A stretch of DNA of 64,000 bases from Styela clava (lineage: Eukaryota; Chordata; Ascidiacea; Stolidobranchia; Styelidae): the NCBI RefSeq assembly GCF_964204865.1, contig NC_135252.1, positions 248,001 through 312,000 on the forward strand, in the 5' to 3' direction. The notes beneath the pieces were generated by a model. The model did not search any database. It was given only the letters and a program-made list of their open reading frames with translations, and was not told where the DNA came from. Made by a program: the position numbers and the translations under genes. Positions 24,175-36,105 of this stretch are shown here, one piece after another. The number at the start of each line of letters is the position of its first letter. Within the stretch, counting starts at the first letter, position 1.

Positions 24175-24311
24175 ACCGTGTTTCCCCGAAAATAAGACAG
24201 TGTCTTATTTCATTTTTTTTTGAAAAATAACACTAGGGCTTATTTTCGGGGGATATCGTTAATTTTCATTTATCAAAAACAAAATTTCAAAGTAGAAAAT
24301 TACTATTTTTT
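24175..24311. mobile_element. Left end of a CCGTGTTTCCCCGAAAATAAG-family element (copy 1)
   Basis: The terminus reads ACCGTGTTTCCCCGAAAATA, then a short hairpin-like block ending gggcttattttcggggg. The first ~135 bases match the start of the complete MITE at 48074-48414. Beyond them the sequence diverges and a transposase-like frame follows on the minus strand. Confidence 0.6.
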
Positions 24312-24318
24312 TATTTCG

Positions 24319-24756
24319 TCAAAAAGCATAACATGTCGGTATAAGAAGGCAATGGTAACCTAAAATTTGCGCTTTCGCGTTAGCAAACTCATCCACCATC
24401 TTCGTCATATCAATTTGGGTCGAGCGTTCAGATTCAATACTCAGCAGCGCCAGTTCACAGAGCCTTTCCTGCGACATCGCGCTCCTGAGATAATTTTTTA
24501 TTAATTTCTGTTTCGAAAACGAACTCTCGGCAGTTGAGGTAGTTACGGGCAACGTTAGAATGATCACCAAGGCTGTACAAATATCAGAAAAACTCAAATC
24601 TTTTCTCTTTGTTTGTTTTGTGTAATATGATACGAAAACCCCCCTTTTTTTCCGCTGTGTATTCTTCGGGAAAGGCCCTCGGGGTCGACACGGGCCTGCG
24701 TCTATTATAATTTTTTTGATTTGTGCGTTGATTTCAACGCCAATGAAGTTTCCCAT
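24319..24756 (-). pseudogene. Internally deleted hAT-type transposase (TTF zinc finger joined to dimerisation tail)
   Basis: The 145-codon minus-strand frame starts with MGNFIGVEINAQIKK and GPCRPRGPFPKN, typical of the TTF-type zinc-finger start of ZMYM1-like hAT transposases. It then passes within about 25 residues to LTLPVTTSTAESSFSKQKL, IKNYLRSAMSQERL and LALLSIE. Those are the C-terminal hAT dimerisation region. The catalytic centre is missing, so this is a deletion derivative whose frame happens to stay open. It ends only a few bases inside the element end at 24175-24311. Confidence 0.75.
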
Positions 24757-25340
24757 GTCCGATGGATACTGGCATTGTGTCAGCTTCGTTAGCGAATCGT
24801 CATCTAAGAATTAAGTTTTGGTCGTTTTTACACCAAATTATGCAACTTTTTCAATTTGCTTCAAAAATCAGTAGCTTACCTGTGATAATTGTCGTGTAAG
24901 TTTTGGAAGAAAATTCATTCGCGCCGGCGCCATCACTTTGATCACTGAAAATTTCAAGGCAATTGATACTGTTATTAAACGACCCCAAAACGCTCCAAAG
25001 TTGCAAAATTTTGTTTATTAGCATGTTTATTAGCATCGAACCCTTTTCATCAGTAGCGCTTGCAGCAGCTTGCTCCAAAGCTGCGTTGGTGGGTGTCAAT
25101 ATTTTATTCAATATATCTTCATCATATTTATGCATTAAAAACGCTAAAATTGGCAATGGTATGTAATATCTATCAAACCTATACATTTAAACTTATGTAC
25201 GGCATTTTTCGATTTTCTGTAATCTTCTTGTCATAAGTGTAACGTCATTATACCCTTTAGTAGCAGTTCAATACCTTGTTAAGGATACATACCGGTATAT
25301 CCAGAGGCTCTTGTTGTACTCGTAAGACGTAAAAGATCTA
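24757..25340. other. Transposon-associated sequence, unassigned
   Basis: A minus-strand frame at 25186-24851 (111 codons) reads through AALEQAAASATDEKGSM. I do not recognise it. It may belong to the same deleted element. No other structure is visible. Confidence 0.3.
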
Positions 25341-25344
25341 ACTA

Positions 25345-25570
25345 AAGTCTATAAAAAGGGTGAGACAAGTGATTTGGATATTGTTCTCGGTGACATCATA
25401 AAAGGTATTAATTTTGTTCAGTCGCATATTCCAAGAAGCACAGAATATTTTCAGAAATTAGCAAAGACATTAAAGCAAATGATTTGAGGCTTACGCCGAA
25501 GTGCGCTGGTTATCGAAAGGAAAAATTTTGAAATGAGTTTTCTCGATTGCGATCTGTCTGTTTTCCTAAC
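25345..25570 (+). pseudogene. hAT-type (GTF2IRD2/ZBED-like) transposase fragment
   Basis: Frames here read DIVLGDIIKGINFVQSHIP and, shifted, YAEVRWLSKGKILK. The first resembles the region before the catalytic block and the second the VRWLSRGKVL motif of GTF2IRD2/ZBED5-like hAT transposases. The frames differ and stops intervene, so this is a decayed fragment. Confidence 0.55.
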
Positions 25571-27540
25571 CCAAATTAGACATTCGATGGCCGTTAGTTT
25601 TCAAGATATCTTTTGATCAGCAATATTTGAAATCACAATTCAGCTGTGTTTTATTTTTAAAACTAATAGCAAGATTCCGACTCATAAAATGAAATTGAAG
25701 TTGTAGCAATTATTTTATTTGTCTTTTAAAAAAACAATTAACAATAAAGTTGATAATCTTCGTCATCGTATAAAATATATATATCGAGGATTCGGAATAA
25801 TAACAAAACGTCGGGGTCTGTGACGAAACGTGTAGATATAGACAGAGTTGATGAATCGTAATATTTTGTGAGAAAGCAATAGATCCTCTGAGAATTGGTG
25901 AGAATATTTCGAAATATTAATATTTATTTTGTCAATTTCAGCTCGGTGTTAAAATATTGTAGATTTCTCTGTTGATTCAAAAGTAAAATAATACAAAAGT
26001 TTGAAATAGAAAAACCATGTAATGAGTCTCAACTTTTGTGTGATTACTTATGAAGTTATGATTTTTGATATATTGAGTGATTATACATGTTTACCAATGA
26101 AAACGTTTGTTATTTTCTTTGCGGAGCAGAATGCTTCTCAAAATTGATGAGTGCATTTTTTGTTATAGGAAGTTGATATGGGTTTGTTTCTAAAGACAGT
26201 GCCGGAGTTCTACGTGTCAGTAACAAATCCAAAACAAAATTAATCATGAGGTCATCAAATATTTACTCAATGAAAAACAAACACTTCAGTAGGGTTGTGC
26301 CGGAAGTTTGCAAAAATTGCCTCTATCAAACTCGAAATCAGAAATCAATCAATGCCAAGTTCTAAAACTTGCACAATTTAACACCTGCGACAGTGCTTAA
26401 AATAAATTCCAAAAAAAAAAAAAATTATTAGTCTTGCTTGGTTTATAAATGAAAATATACTTTTTCTTGGTACCAAACGTAGTTCTATGAAGAACATTTA
26501 CAGGTGAATAGTTTAAAAATATACTCGACGTTTTGTACAAAGGAAATTTGAATGGAGGAGGGCATGTTTCACATGTTTTCTTATTTTAAGGTCCAATTAT
26601 TTTGTTGTCTAAATACGACGATACTTATGTAACAATGTTTTATTCGGACGATGTGAACCGAAACAATTTCTCGACTTTTAGACTTTAGAAATTTGCTAGA
26701 ATCATGGAACGATTTCGCGATTGATCGGAAGGGAAAAGTGTGATTCCTCGTCGGACGAGACGCCAACGGACAATCAATACCCCATTTTTAAGATCTTAAC
26801 GACAGAAACAAATTATATAACATACTCATATAACTTTGTATTTTATTCAACCAAACAGTAATATAGGCAGAAAATGTCGAAATAACAAAATTTCCGGTAG
26901 ACCGGCAGTAATCTGCGGTTGGGAATCACTGTTTTCTACGACACGGCAAGTCAAAGTTATTGCAAAAAATCTAAAAGACATTAGTAAGGTCCGGTTCGAT
27001 TGAACAATGGGTGTTTTTGTTCCGTACTATGCTTCTTTTCTTGGGTTAAAAATAGATACAGTTCTCGGGTGATATTTTAATTTAGTTTTAAAGATAATGG
27101 GAAGCATGTCAAAAAAAATTTCACATTCATTCTATGTGACATTGTGGAATAACGTATTCAAGTGCTGTTTAATCCACATCCTCGCCGATTCGTTATCTGT
27201 GGCCCGCGTCACATTCGGAGAGTAATAAAAAAAACGCATTCCGTGTTGTTTTGTAATAAAATTAATCAGAAAATCTTTTGACATATTGTTACATCACTAA
27301 TGTCATTAAACTGACTAGTGTTATGGCTAGCTGAGGTAACTAGCAAAGTTGAGTGATGCGCTTGGCAGTCTAAATTATTATCTGGCTTTCTATCTTTTTG
27401 GCCGGGAATATATGCTTACGATGTAGGCATCATAGAAAACTAAAAATAGAATGTAGATTCTATTAGCCTGGGATGGCTATGTCTGATAGCTATGTGTTTG
27501 CACAATAAAAGCATTCGTTTTGTATTGCACTGTTTACCTA
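25571..27540. other. AT-rich intergenic DNA with hAT-like ends
   Basis: One hAT-like right end lies near 26895-26928 (ggttgggaatcactg). No frame here has family resemblance. The 61-codon frame at 26581-26766 is not supported. Confidence 0.35.
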
Positions 27541-27873
27541 TTCTTGGCACTATTGTGGCCCGCGAACAATGCAAAAATGATTTTGTGACCCGCGGAGCCG
27601 ACAACCTTGGACCACCCTGAACTAGAGTATACACGGTGATCTACAATATATTTTTAATGAGATAAATACCGCGAACATGATCGCTTCACGCAAAAAATAA
27701 TTTCAACCTCAGTTCTCTAACTTATTTTATTTTTAAAAACAATCTGAATCAGATTAAAAAGCTTAATATAACGGAAATATCGGTCTACATTTAGCCGATA
27801 CCTATACACTACCGATACCAAAAATTTGGCTGATATTTCCCATACCCGATACCGATACAACCGTACATCTCTC
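27541..27873. mobile_element. hAT-family right ends (two families)
   Basis: Near 27550-27621 the sequence gtggcccgcgaacaatg leads to ccttggaccaccctg, like a hAT right end. Near 27780-27873 a block of ccgatacc repeats ends gtacatctct. That is the reverse complement of the element start at 34095 (agagatgtaccgataccact). Both look like truncated copies. Confidence 0.5.
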
Positions 27874-29930
27874 GTCAATTGTACATATAACAAGCATATT
27901 GACGTGCTGCAGCTCAACTTCGAAGCTATTTTACGGTTGTTGAATATCAGAATCTTGGTTCTCCAATATGGCCCGTCCAGCCATTCGCAAGTGCAGAGGT
28001 TGCTAATGCCCACCTCACTGGCGAACTGCTTGAACTACGATCAGATCCGGTACAAAATGCAGAGTACAAAACGAATAAAAACTACAACGAATTTGGGCAG
28101 CACTACTAGAAGTTCCCAAGTATCGCAATCAATTGCACAAAACGCTTTCACCGTTTTCGTACGAATGTCATACATTTACAAACAAATGTTTTCTGCAATC
28201 ATTGAAATTTAACCCCCAAAAAAATTCAATCAAGGTAGTCGATACACTAATGAGAGGGGCACTGGAAACAAGATTATAATCTCGCTCTGTACAACTAGAT
28301 GATGTATTCCAAGAACAACGTTCACATTAACTAAATGATGAACTATTACGTCGACATAAACATATATATATATAACTTCTAAACATTATTTACGTATTAA
28401 AAATGTAGGATGGGCGGGGTGTACCAGATTTTAAGAAAGAGTGAAAAGGATGTACCACTCCAAAAAAGGTTGACGAGCACTGGTCTATTCAGATCAATCT
28501 TCCCTAATATTTACTACTAGTTGCATTGTCGACCAGCAAAACATTTTCCTATTTCATGTATTTACCCAAACTTCTGAACTTGTATCATCAAGCTCTCGAC
28601 CAGTCTGTTATTCAAATCATTCGAACAGATGCAAGTTAGTTCAAACAACTTACAGAACACCTTTAAAGAATTATGTTTAAATTTATTAACGCTATGCGCG
28701 TTGTAAATCCTCAACTATTCATGATATTAGGAATAAAATAGATGTAAACATTGCCATACCCGACATTGACTGATAACCGGACGAGAGGCCGTGGGTCACC
28801 CTATGATTATACAGTCTCATTGACTTTCTTCTCTCCGAGATAAATATGTAAAAGTTAAGCCTGGCATGGCAACTTTTTATATCTCATTCCTGGCCCCACC
28901 TGACTAAGTCATTAAAAAATTACGTCACTGCGACAGCTTCGTCCGGGATATATATATTATTTTAATGATGTTGTAGATAAAATTGGCCTTTGTGTCTATA
29001 TATTTGAGCATTGCTCTCTTGTTAAAAATGCTACAGTATATACTTAAAGAGAGGGAATGTGAGTAAGAATTTATTGCTTCTGTAGCGTACCGTCAGTCTA
29101 TATATGAATTTTCCCAGTTCACTCACTTCAATTAGTGGTATTTATTCTATTTAGTATTTATTAACTATTAAACTTAATACTCCAAACAACCAAATACTCC
29201 AATGAAATCAATGGAACAGAAAGTGCACAACGAAAATAACAAAAATACATATATAACACTTGAACAGCACTGAAAATAACCAATTCCGTAGTACAACCTA
29301 TTACACACCATCAAAACAACTACAATTGCACTACACTCAAACAGTAATATCATCCCATTGACCAACATTAAAATATCCAAAACTATTAACCATAAAACTA
29401 AAAAAGACAACACTGGGTACCCTACTCAAGAACTAACAGTAATTTAACAGACACAAGAAAAAACCAAAACACTAAAAATCCAACTAAACAACAACAGCCG
29501 CAACCCCCAGTCCTGCCCACCGGGTTGCTAAAAGACAAATCGACAGTGCCACAGCAGTGAGATCGAACAATGTCCTTCAAAAGATAAAAATACGGGTTGT
29601 CGCACTTCGTTAAACCAGATGTATATGTATAATAAAGTATTGACTTAAAATCAAGAGTTTTGGCAAATAGATAATAACAATTTATCCTTTCATCAGAGTC
29701 GGTTACGCTCTATGTAAGCATCCCCCAAGCCGAATCAAAGGTTTAAGGATTTTGAGAAAATATGAGAAAGCGATGTATATATTTTTAATATTAAACTTAT
29801 CAACTTTTTATTGAAATACTTCATAAAATATCGCTTCAAGCTTCTATTAGAAAATCGGCAAGGAGCATTTCTTTTTTGTTTCTTTTTTTAATTCAAATTA
29901 CAATTGATTATGTAATTCATTCGTGTCAAT
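27874..29930. other. Intergenic DNA, mostly unassigned
   Basis: A hAT-like right end (ggttgacgagcactgg) lies near 28466-28481. The motif gagataaatatgtaaa recurs here near 28837; it is also seen near 3223, 6685 and 14801. The minus-strand frame at 29174-29413 is low-complexity and unsupported. Confidence 0.35.
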
Positions 29931-30245
29931 AAATGGGTACTCCCGAAGTATGTGAACCAAGATGGCGGATACCGGAACGTAGTATGTGTACCACAAACAA
30001 GCCCTTGTATGAGCTTTCACTGATATGCAAGAGGCAACCTCATTCGAGGGTGGATCCAAGCGTCTCTTTTATCCTGATAATTACACGGAATCGAACTGGT
30101 AATCGTATATTTTTTCAAAGCATACTCCATCGTCATTCAACAAATGATCAGTTCAAAGTGTACTGGTTGGTGACAGTTAGGCTGTGTTGTTGATAGCAGT
30201 GTGAACAAATCAAATTCATAGAATTGGCATACACGAGTTCGGGAT

Positions 30246-30444
30246 GATACAATCGCACCCTTACAATCGCGCTATTTTCACTGATGCAGATTTTGCAGCT
30301 GCAACTTTGACGGACCGAGAAGTCGTTGGCGTTGATCGTAATGAACCAAAACAGTCCTCAAAGTGCACGAAACCATTGGCACCAGGCTGTAGTGCAGAAA
30401 ATCTTTGCCTTTCTATACCGAGGGTTAATGAATTAGCATTTTAG
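30246..30444 (+). pseudogene. pogo/Tigger-like transposase C-terminal fragment
   Basis: The frame reads through HPYNRAIFTDADFAAATLTD. This resembles the NPxIFTDxDFxxxxVTDRP segment that follows the DDE core in pogo/Tigger-type transposases. The rest of the frame is unremarkable. A second pogo-like fragment lies at 34365-34614. Confidence 0.45.
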
Positions 30445-31207
30445 TTCCAGAAAATTAGCAACCCAAATTAAGGCCTATCAAATACATGCTCATCGTACGT
30501 ATTGCCGAGGGAGATTCAAAAAAATCCCAAAAGCTCCACAAAGAAAGGCCAAGTGCTCCCGAAGAAAAAGGAACACACCTCTGTATTAAAATAGATTTCC
30601 CTCGACAATAGAGGTTGTCTGCCCCAATCCAGCAAACCATTTCTTTAAATGAGCTATTTGTTCATTTTATCTCTTGTATTTTGCATTACGTTTAATTTCG
30701 TTTCGTCGCCGTTCCTGGTGAAACTTTGTTTCTCGTTCTTCTGAAACAGGTAATATGTGATAATTGTGCGTCGTTTTATTTCATTCTTGGAGTAATTGCC
30801 TGATTTTGAGAGACTTTATGCAAAGTGTATTAACAAAACTACCACTGCGCATCAAGTAACCTTACCAGGCAGGATACTTGATACGTTTGACAAAAAAATT
30901 TTTAGCGTGTGTAAGTTAAGTAATGACGAGGAGGCCCAAACGGATTTCTTTGTGGCAATAGAGTTGCTTATGTGTATTATAATAAATCGGTATTGCAACC
31001 GCTAGGACACCTTCTCCAAACTAAATGATCTGATATATGTATTATCTGAGCGGAACACAAAACATGCTCAAGGTTAGGGTCGGTCTAAGCTATTGAGGGG
31101 TAACATGCTGAATGGTTTGCGCGGGGCCCAGTCTGAATATTGAGATTTTGTACTATAGAATTGAGATTTAATACTATAGAATAAATTGTACATTTTAATA
31201 TCTTATA
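30445..31207. other. Intergenic DNA, nothing recognised
   Basis: No supported frame, terminal repeat or RNA gene is visible. A short duplicated actatagaat motif lies near 31152 and 31181. Confidence 0.35.
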
Positions 31208-32516
31208 TTTAAGGACAAAAATCACGAATAAAATAGTTTTGCTATACGAGTCTTGCGTGTATCAAAGTCATAAGAATTTTTGTCAAAATTCTCTTATCCA
31301 CATACGTCGCGCTCAGTCACGTTTAGCTGATAACACTTTAGCTGTTTAATCCCCAGCTGCATTGTCATGTCAACAATTCTATAGAAGCAATTTGTTCTAT
31401 AGTCATCTTCAACATTTCCCCACAGATTCGTCATCTGATATTGGCTTTTTCTTCAACATTTGGCTGGGAAGATTGCACCATATCTTCCTTCCAGCAAATT
31501 CCTTTGCCGTAGGAAGAATCTGGATAAGCCTATTAACTCTCAGTTTCCTTAGCCATAGAGTTTAAAAATCACGTCCATTGATCATGCTGAAAACTTGTTC
31601 AATCAAGTCTTCATACAATGCCCATTTTAACACGAAATTAAATTTCATTCATAAATGTGCGATTATCACGGTGGTTTGGCCACTAATTTCCCATCTCTAC
31701 GATAACAAAGATTCAGTAATATTCGAAATAGTTGAAACACATTATTGCAACTAAATTCATATTCTTTCAACTTGCAAGAGCGGATACTGGTTACGGCAAA
31801 ACGAACAATTAAGTAACCAGAAAGAGAAGAGAGTTTTTCAGAAAATCTTTTTGACGGAAAACAATACTGGAGCATAGACTCAAAAACGAACAAACATAGA
31901 CTATTTTAGGGTTCGAAACTGCTAGACATATAGAACTATCCCATTGATCCTTCATATTTCTGTAATTTCTTTTTTAACATTGAAAGGTTTTCTCTTTGAT
32001 GAAAATTAAGAAAATAACGACGGTGTGAATACATTGCCTATGCATGATTATTACTTATCGATCTTGATCGGTAAGTATGTTGATAGGTACTTATTTGTCT
32101 GTTTGTTTGTTCGTCTGTTAGATACACGCGATATCTCACGAAAGCGAGGTTGAATCTGCTCCAAATTTTGCATGTGCATTCATCATATCTCGGACCAAAA
32201 GCCTATTGATTTCGGACAAATCATAATTAGCGAGTTAATAATTAATTAGTGACGGGACACATGGTGTCACTATGGAGTAAGAGCGCATGAACAAATCGAT
32301 CGATAAGTCTTCGGTCTCCGATCGATATTCTCGTTATTTATAATTGTTAAACTTTACACCTAGATTGATCGGGTCCTATAAGTTTGTGGGACCCACTGCG
32401 GCAGTATAAGTTGCGGTGGCTTAAGGCTGACCCTGCCAAAGGTCCCAGGTTGAAAACAATTACCGCGGAAAGCACATCTAAATTGATATAGATTTCTACT
32501 TGAATATTTTGTATGT
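31208..32516. repeat. Direct repeat copy A (~0.9 kb core plus insertions)
   Basis: From aaggacaaaaatcac to gaatattttgtatgt this block matches 37627-38555 in the same orientation with few differences. It carries two extra blocks absent from copy B: about 110 bases at roughly 31256-31365 and 281 bases at 32053-32333. The frames inside (for example 31362-31565) are shared by both copies but resemble no known protein. This is probably a transposable element or a segmental duplicate. Confidence 0.8.
32053..32333. mobile_element. 281-bp insertion flanked by TTATT duplication
   Basis: The insertion is defined by comparison with copy B at 37627-38555, where the site is empty. TTATT occurs at 32048-32052 and again at 32334-32338, and once at the empty site. 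The insert begins ACTTATCGATC and has GATCGATAAGT near its other end (about 32297-32309), suggesting partial inverted terminal repeats. It contains a tgtttgtttgttcgtctgtt run. It has no coding capacity. Confidence 0.7.
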
Positions 32517-32756
32517 CAATGAATCAATAATTTTAGAAATATTTTATCATTAACTCAAAAACGTTGAAACTGTCATTTATGATTGAGCCCACCAAGTCAA
32601 TAAAATGTGTGTAATTTTCTACAGGTTTTTAAACAAAAACATCTGTTAAATTATATTTGACTTCATTCATAAATACAGGTAATTTTCACTTTCGTGTAAA
32701 GTTCAAAACGTAATATTTCGTTGATTCTGGCTGAACGTAGATCTGTGAATCTGAGA

Positions 32757-33666
32757 TAGGGTTGTTATTCGGGACCAGATCTGAAATCCCGAACTCAAGA
32801 TTTCCTGGGATTTTCAACATCGAATCCCAGGATTATTTAAATTAAGAAACACAAACACAGGCACACATATATATTATAAGCAGCCATGTTTATTTCTTAT
32901 GAAACTGACGCAAAAACATGAGCGAAACGAAAGTGTCAGCATTAAGAGGATTTCTGATTTTGTTGGCAAAAAATTCAAGAGCTGAAAATGTATGCTCAGC
33001 CTCAACTGACGTAGGTTTGGTAGTTTTTAGTGCGTCGTACTACTTTTCCATGTTTTCTGGCCTCTACCTGCTTGTCTCATATAGCAGCATTTATTTATCA
33101 ACCAACGCTATTCGACCTCTATAAGCACACTTTCATCCCTCTTCGTTTTTATTGCGTGCAACCATCGATGGGGCAACGAAAGCATGAAACTCTTGCGCCA
33201 ACGTCATTTGAGTGTCTTCGCCGTGGCTGCTATCTTTTTGGATCAAATGTTCAGCATTTTAATTTTTTCATGGTTTAATACTCCAATACAGAGCAATCTT
33301 TGGAGTATATTTATCGCTAAATAGGCAATTTTATGACGACTTACAATGCGTCCAAACTGATCGATATCTTGATCAATAAACGATTTTTTCCGATATTCGA
33401 GAAAAGCCATACCTCTTGGTGTCCATTTGAAGGGGGATTTTTGTAGGCTACGAATTGATATGTGTAAGGGGTCAGTGCGACATGTGCAATGGGTTTCATG
33501 GAAGTTTAACATTTTGCAACTTGGTTCGACCGATGGCATTGTTTCCGGTGCGTGATCTCCGAACTGAAATAGCTACATTCCGAGATTATATTCAAAACAA
33601 TCCCTGGATCAGGATAGAAAAAAAGCCGGAAACCCGGGCTCGGAATTTCCCAGGCTCGCAACACTA
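32757..33666 (-). mobile_element. hAT element, 910 bp, with perfect 8-bp target-site duplication
   Basis: Both ends are flanked by ATCTGAGA (32749-32756 and 33667-33674), the 8-bp duplication size expected of hAT transposition. The ends are TAGGGTTGTTATTCGGGA and, on the minus strand, TAGTGTTGCGAGCCTGGGA, imperfect inverted repeats. The minus strand at about 33045-32882 reads TTKPTSVEAEHTFSALEFF followed by NADTFVSLMFLRQF, the hAT C-terminal dimerisation region. The catalytic centre is absent, so the copy is not autonomous. Confidence 0.85.
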
Positions 33667-33674
33667 ATCTGAGA

Positions 33675-34094
33675 CAGTAAGAATAAAATCAGATTATCTG
33701 GCGTGCTCGCTTATTACTTACATACAAGTTGTTAAATATGAATGAATACTTATGATAAGTTATGACATTCTCCCGTCTAAATAATTTATGACATTGCTGG
33801 GTTTTATTCTTAACTGTTCAATGTAAATTGGATAAAGTGCCAGACACGTATACCACTTACTCTACTTTACAGTTATTGGTTAATATTTGTCTGAATTCGA
33901 TATCGTTCATATTAGATTGAAATAATCCATGGGGTAATCCTCTTCATTTGTTGTTCGTGAACGAATAGTCTCCATCTCGGATGTCGCAGTTTCATCCCGT
34001 TTTCATCATGACAATGGCAAAGCAAGATGTAAGAGTAATTAGGAATTAGAGTATACACGGTGATCTACAATTTTATTTTCACAGCGGAAAATAC
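33675..34094. other. Intergenic DNA, nothing recognised
   Basis: The only notable item is gagtatacacggtgatctac near 34049, which also occurs near 27625. It is a dispersed repeat fragment. Confidence 0.35.
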
Positions 34095-34200
34095 TAGAGA
34101 TGTACCGATACCACTTTTGACGCCGATACCGATATCAACTAAAAAATCCGATACCGATATTACAAAAAGGCCGATATTGCCGATACTGATACTATGTAAT
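34095..34200. mobile_element. hAT-type left end (AGAGATGTACCGATACC)
   Basis: The sequence tagagatgtaccgatacc followed by repeated gccgataccgatat blocks is a typical hAT terminus. Its reverse-complement end lies at 27780-27873 in another copy. No right end is visible nearby. Confidence 0.5.
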
Positions 34201-34364
34201 TATTACTTTAATTAAGTGTGATGTGTAGGGCAGACGGGTTAATACAATGGGCTTTGAGCGTTATTCATAGTACACAACATTTCAGATTGAAAAAGTGATA
34301 TATCACATAATATGAAATTTAAGAGCATGGTGGCTAAGGTTTAAAAAAGGAAAAAATATTTCCA

Positions 34365-34614
34365 TACGTACTCCCGAGGCAACTTCACTCGGACGGGCGA
34401 CTGCATTTAATCGTCACACAGTTGGTGAATGTTTTGACAACTTAGCACAGGTCATGGATGTGGACGATTTCCATCCCGGAGACATTTACAATCTCGATGA
34501 AACCGGATGCACTATACTGTTCAAACCCCACCAGATAATGTTACAGCCAAAAGTAGAAAAAGTGGGCGCGGCTACGTCTGCTGAGCGTGGTGAACTGGTT
34601 ACGGTAGTCTACAG
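34365..34614 (+). pseudogene. pogo/Tigger-like DDE transposase fragment
   Basis: The frame reads TPEATSLGRATAFNRHTVG, then DDFHPGDIYNLDETGC and KVGAATSAERGELVTVVY. The Asp in NLDETG occupies the first catalytic position of pogo/Tigger (jerky-like) transposases. The frame stops being recognisable at 34615, where a hAT-like end begins. Neither the N-terminal DNA-binding region nor the remaining catalytic residues are present. Confidence 0.75.
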
Positions 34615-34690
34615 CAGGGGTCCGCAACTACTTTTTAGCGCGACCCAAAAAATAATTTTCTAACTTCTCGCGACCCAGGCATTTGGTAAA
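34615..34690. mobile_element. hAT-like left end (CAGGGGTCCGCAACTAC)
   Basis: The sequence caggggtccgcaactacttt, followed by gcgcgacccaaaaaat, starts exactly where the pogo transposase reading is lost. This suggests insertion into the older element. No right partner was found. Confidence 0.5.
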
Positions 34691-35689
34691 CATGTAATTA
34701 ATCGATTTTAAGACTATTGTCGACACTAGCATTTTTCTTGCACGAAATTATATGAAACTTATCACATAAAATTGTAAATAATAGCGTTTATTATGACTAA
34801 TGCAAATTATAAGCTTTGTGTATGATACACAACATATCAAATCGAGGTTTAATTTGGGAGACGGCAACTCGAAGATATCTTTCTACCTCTAGCCAGTAGC
34901 CATGATCTGTATTTGTATTTTATGTATGGAAACGCTGATAGGCGGGAAAAATGTATTGGTTTTTTAATGAATTTTGGATGCTTTGCTGTAAGATACACGT
35001 GAAACCAATCTTTATACATTATTCGCTGTTATTCCGCTTATATGTATTGTTTGAGTATGTATTTCTATTCGATGAGGGTGAGAAGATGAGTCTTTTGTCG
35101 GGCGTTGATCCCCACTGCTATAAGTGCTTCGTACGGAGCCTCAGGGCTCCGCGAGCTATTCGTTCACTTAAAAAACTGACTTGGTTAAGCATTAACGTCA
35201 CTAATAAAATTTGACGACGGTGGTGTCGAAATGTTGTAGTGATTCAAATATAACATTATCTATAACTAAGGGCGCAGCAGCCATGGTGTTCTAAAGGGGA
35301 GGGGGTTCAGAATAGAAAATTCCCGAGCAACACTCATCCCTCAATCCATGGCCGACCCAAGAATTTGAAATGTCTTGTCATATGAATTCAATTGTGTTCA
35401 TCGTTGCTCTTGAATTGACTAATATACTATACTACGGCAATCATGAAAAACTTGTTAAACCGTCTACGAGCAATGAATGGATTGAAATCGTATTTTTGAG
35501 TTGCTCTTTCAGCACTTAGGATTATCGCAATGTTTCGTTGTTAAGGGAGAGTTTGCAGTTATGAAGCCAATTATATTTGATATCTTCATATCGAATTCGG
35601 TCTATGCATAAATGTATCAGTGATTTCTAGATGCAGTGATGGAACAAATATCGGCTGACTCAGTTAAATGATCAAACTTTCATTGAAGG
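34691..35689. other. Intergenic DNA with a LINE scrap
   Basis: At about 35148-35170 the sequence gcgagctattcgttcactta matches the LINE-derived arm at 3337-3360. Nothing else is recognised. The 87-codon frame at 34951-35214 is unsupported. Confidence 0.35.
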
Positions 35690-35697
35690 GTTTAGAT

Positions 35698-36105
35698 CAG
35701 GGGTCGGCAAACTACGGCCCGCGAAGCTTCACTGAATTATATTAACAAAACAGCTTTATTGACGAATATATATATTCTTTACGTGACAAAATTTGTTTTG
35801 AGAAACTAAATTATACTATAACCTAACAAGTATATAATTCACAATCACTCGTTTAATGAGCCTATAATTGATTATCATTAGAGAAATGGCAACAGAACGT
35901 AACAAAGTTGACGCTGAGCGCAAATGGTTTAATGACGCTGAAAATATTCAAATGATCAGTCGCTGCACTGCTTGAAATTTCTTGGTGAAAAAATGTGATT
36001 CATTGGCCATTACTTTGGTTTTTGACTTTCTAAAATCGTGATGCCCGCCAATGACTTGCAACCTTTAATTTTAGCCCGCGAACGACAAAAGTTTGCCGAC
36101 CTCTG
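35698..36105. mobile_element. Non-autonomous hAT element, 408 bp
   Basis: The ends are CAGGGGTCGGCAAACTACGG and, on the minus strand, CAGAGGTCGGCAAACTTTTG. The flanking 8-mers are GTTTAGAT (35690-35697) and GTTTAGAC (36106-36113), a target-site duplication with one mismatch. There is no coding capacity. The copy at 57157-57445 has similar internal ggcccgc blocks. Confidence 0.85.

Noticed and set aside
24851..25186. 111-codon minus-strand frame
   Set aside because: Not recognised and next to a decayed transposon; kept only as transposon-associated sequence.
29174..29413. Hydrophobic 79-codon minus-strand frame
   Set aside because: Low-complexity Leu/Val/Cys/Phe content from A/C-rich DNA on the other strand; no family match.
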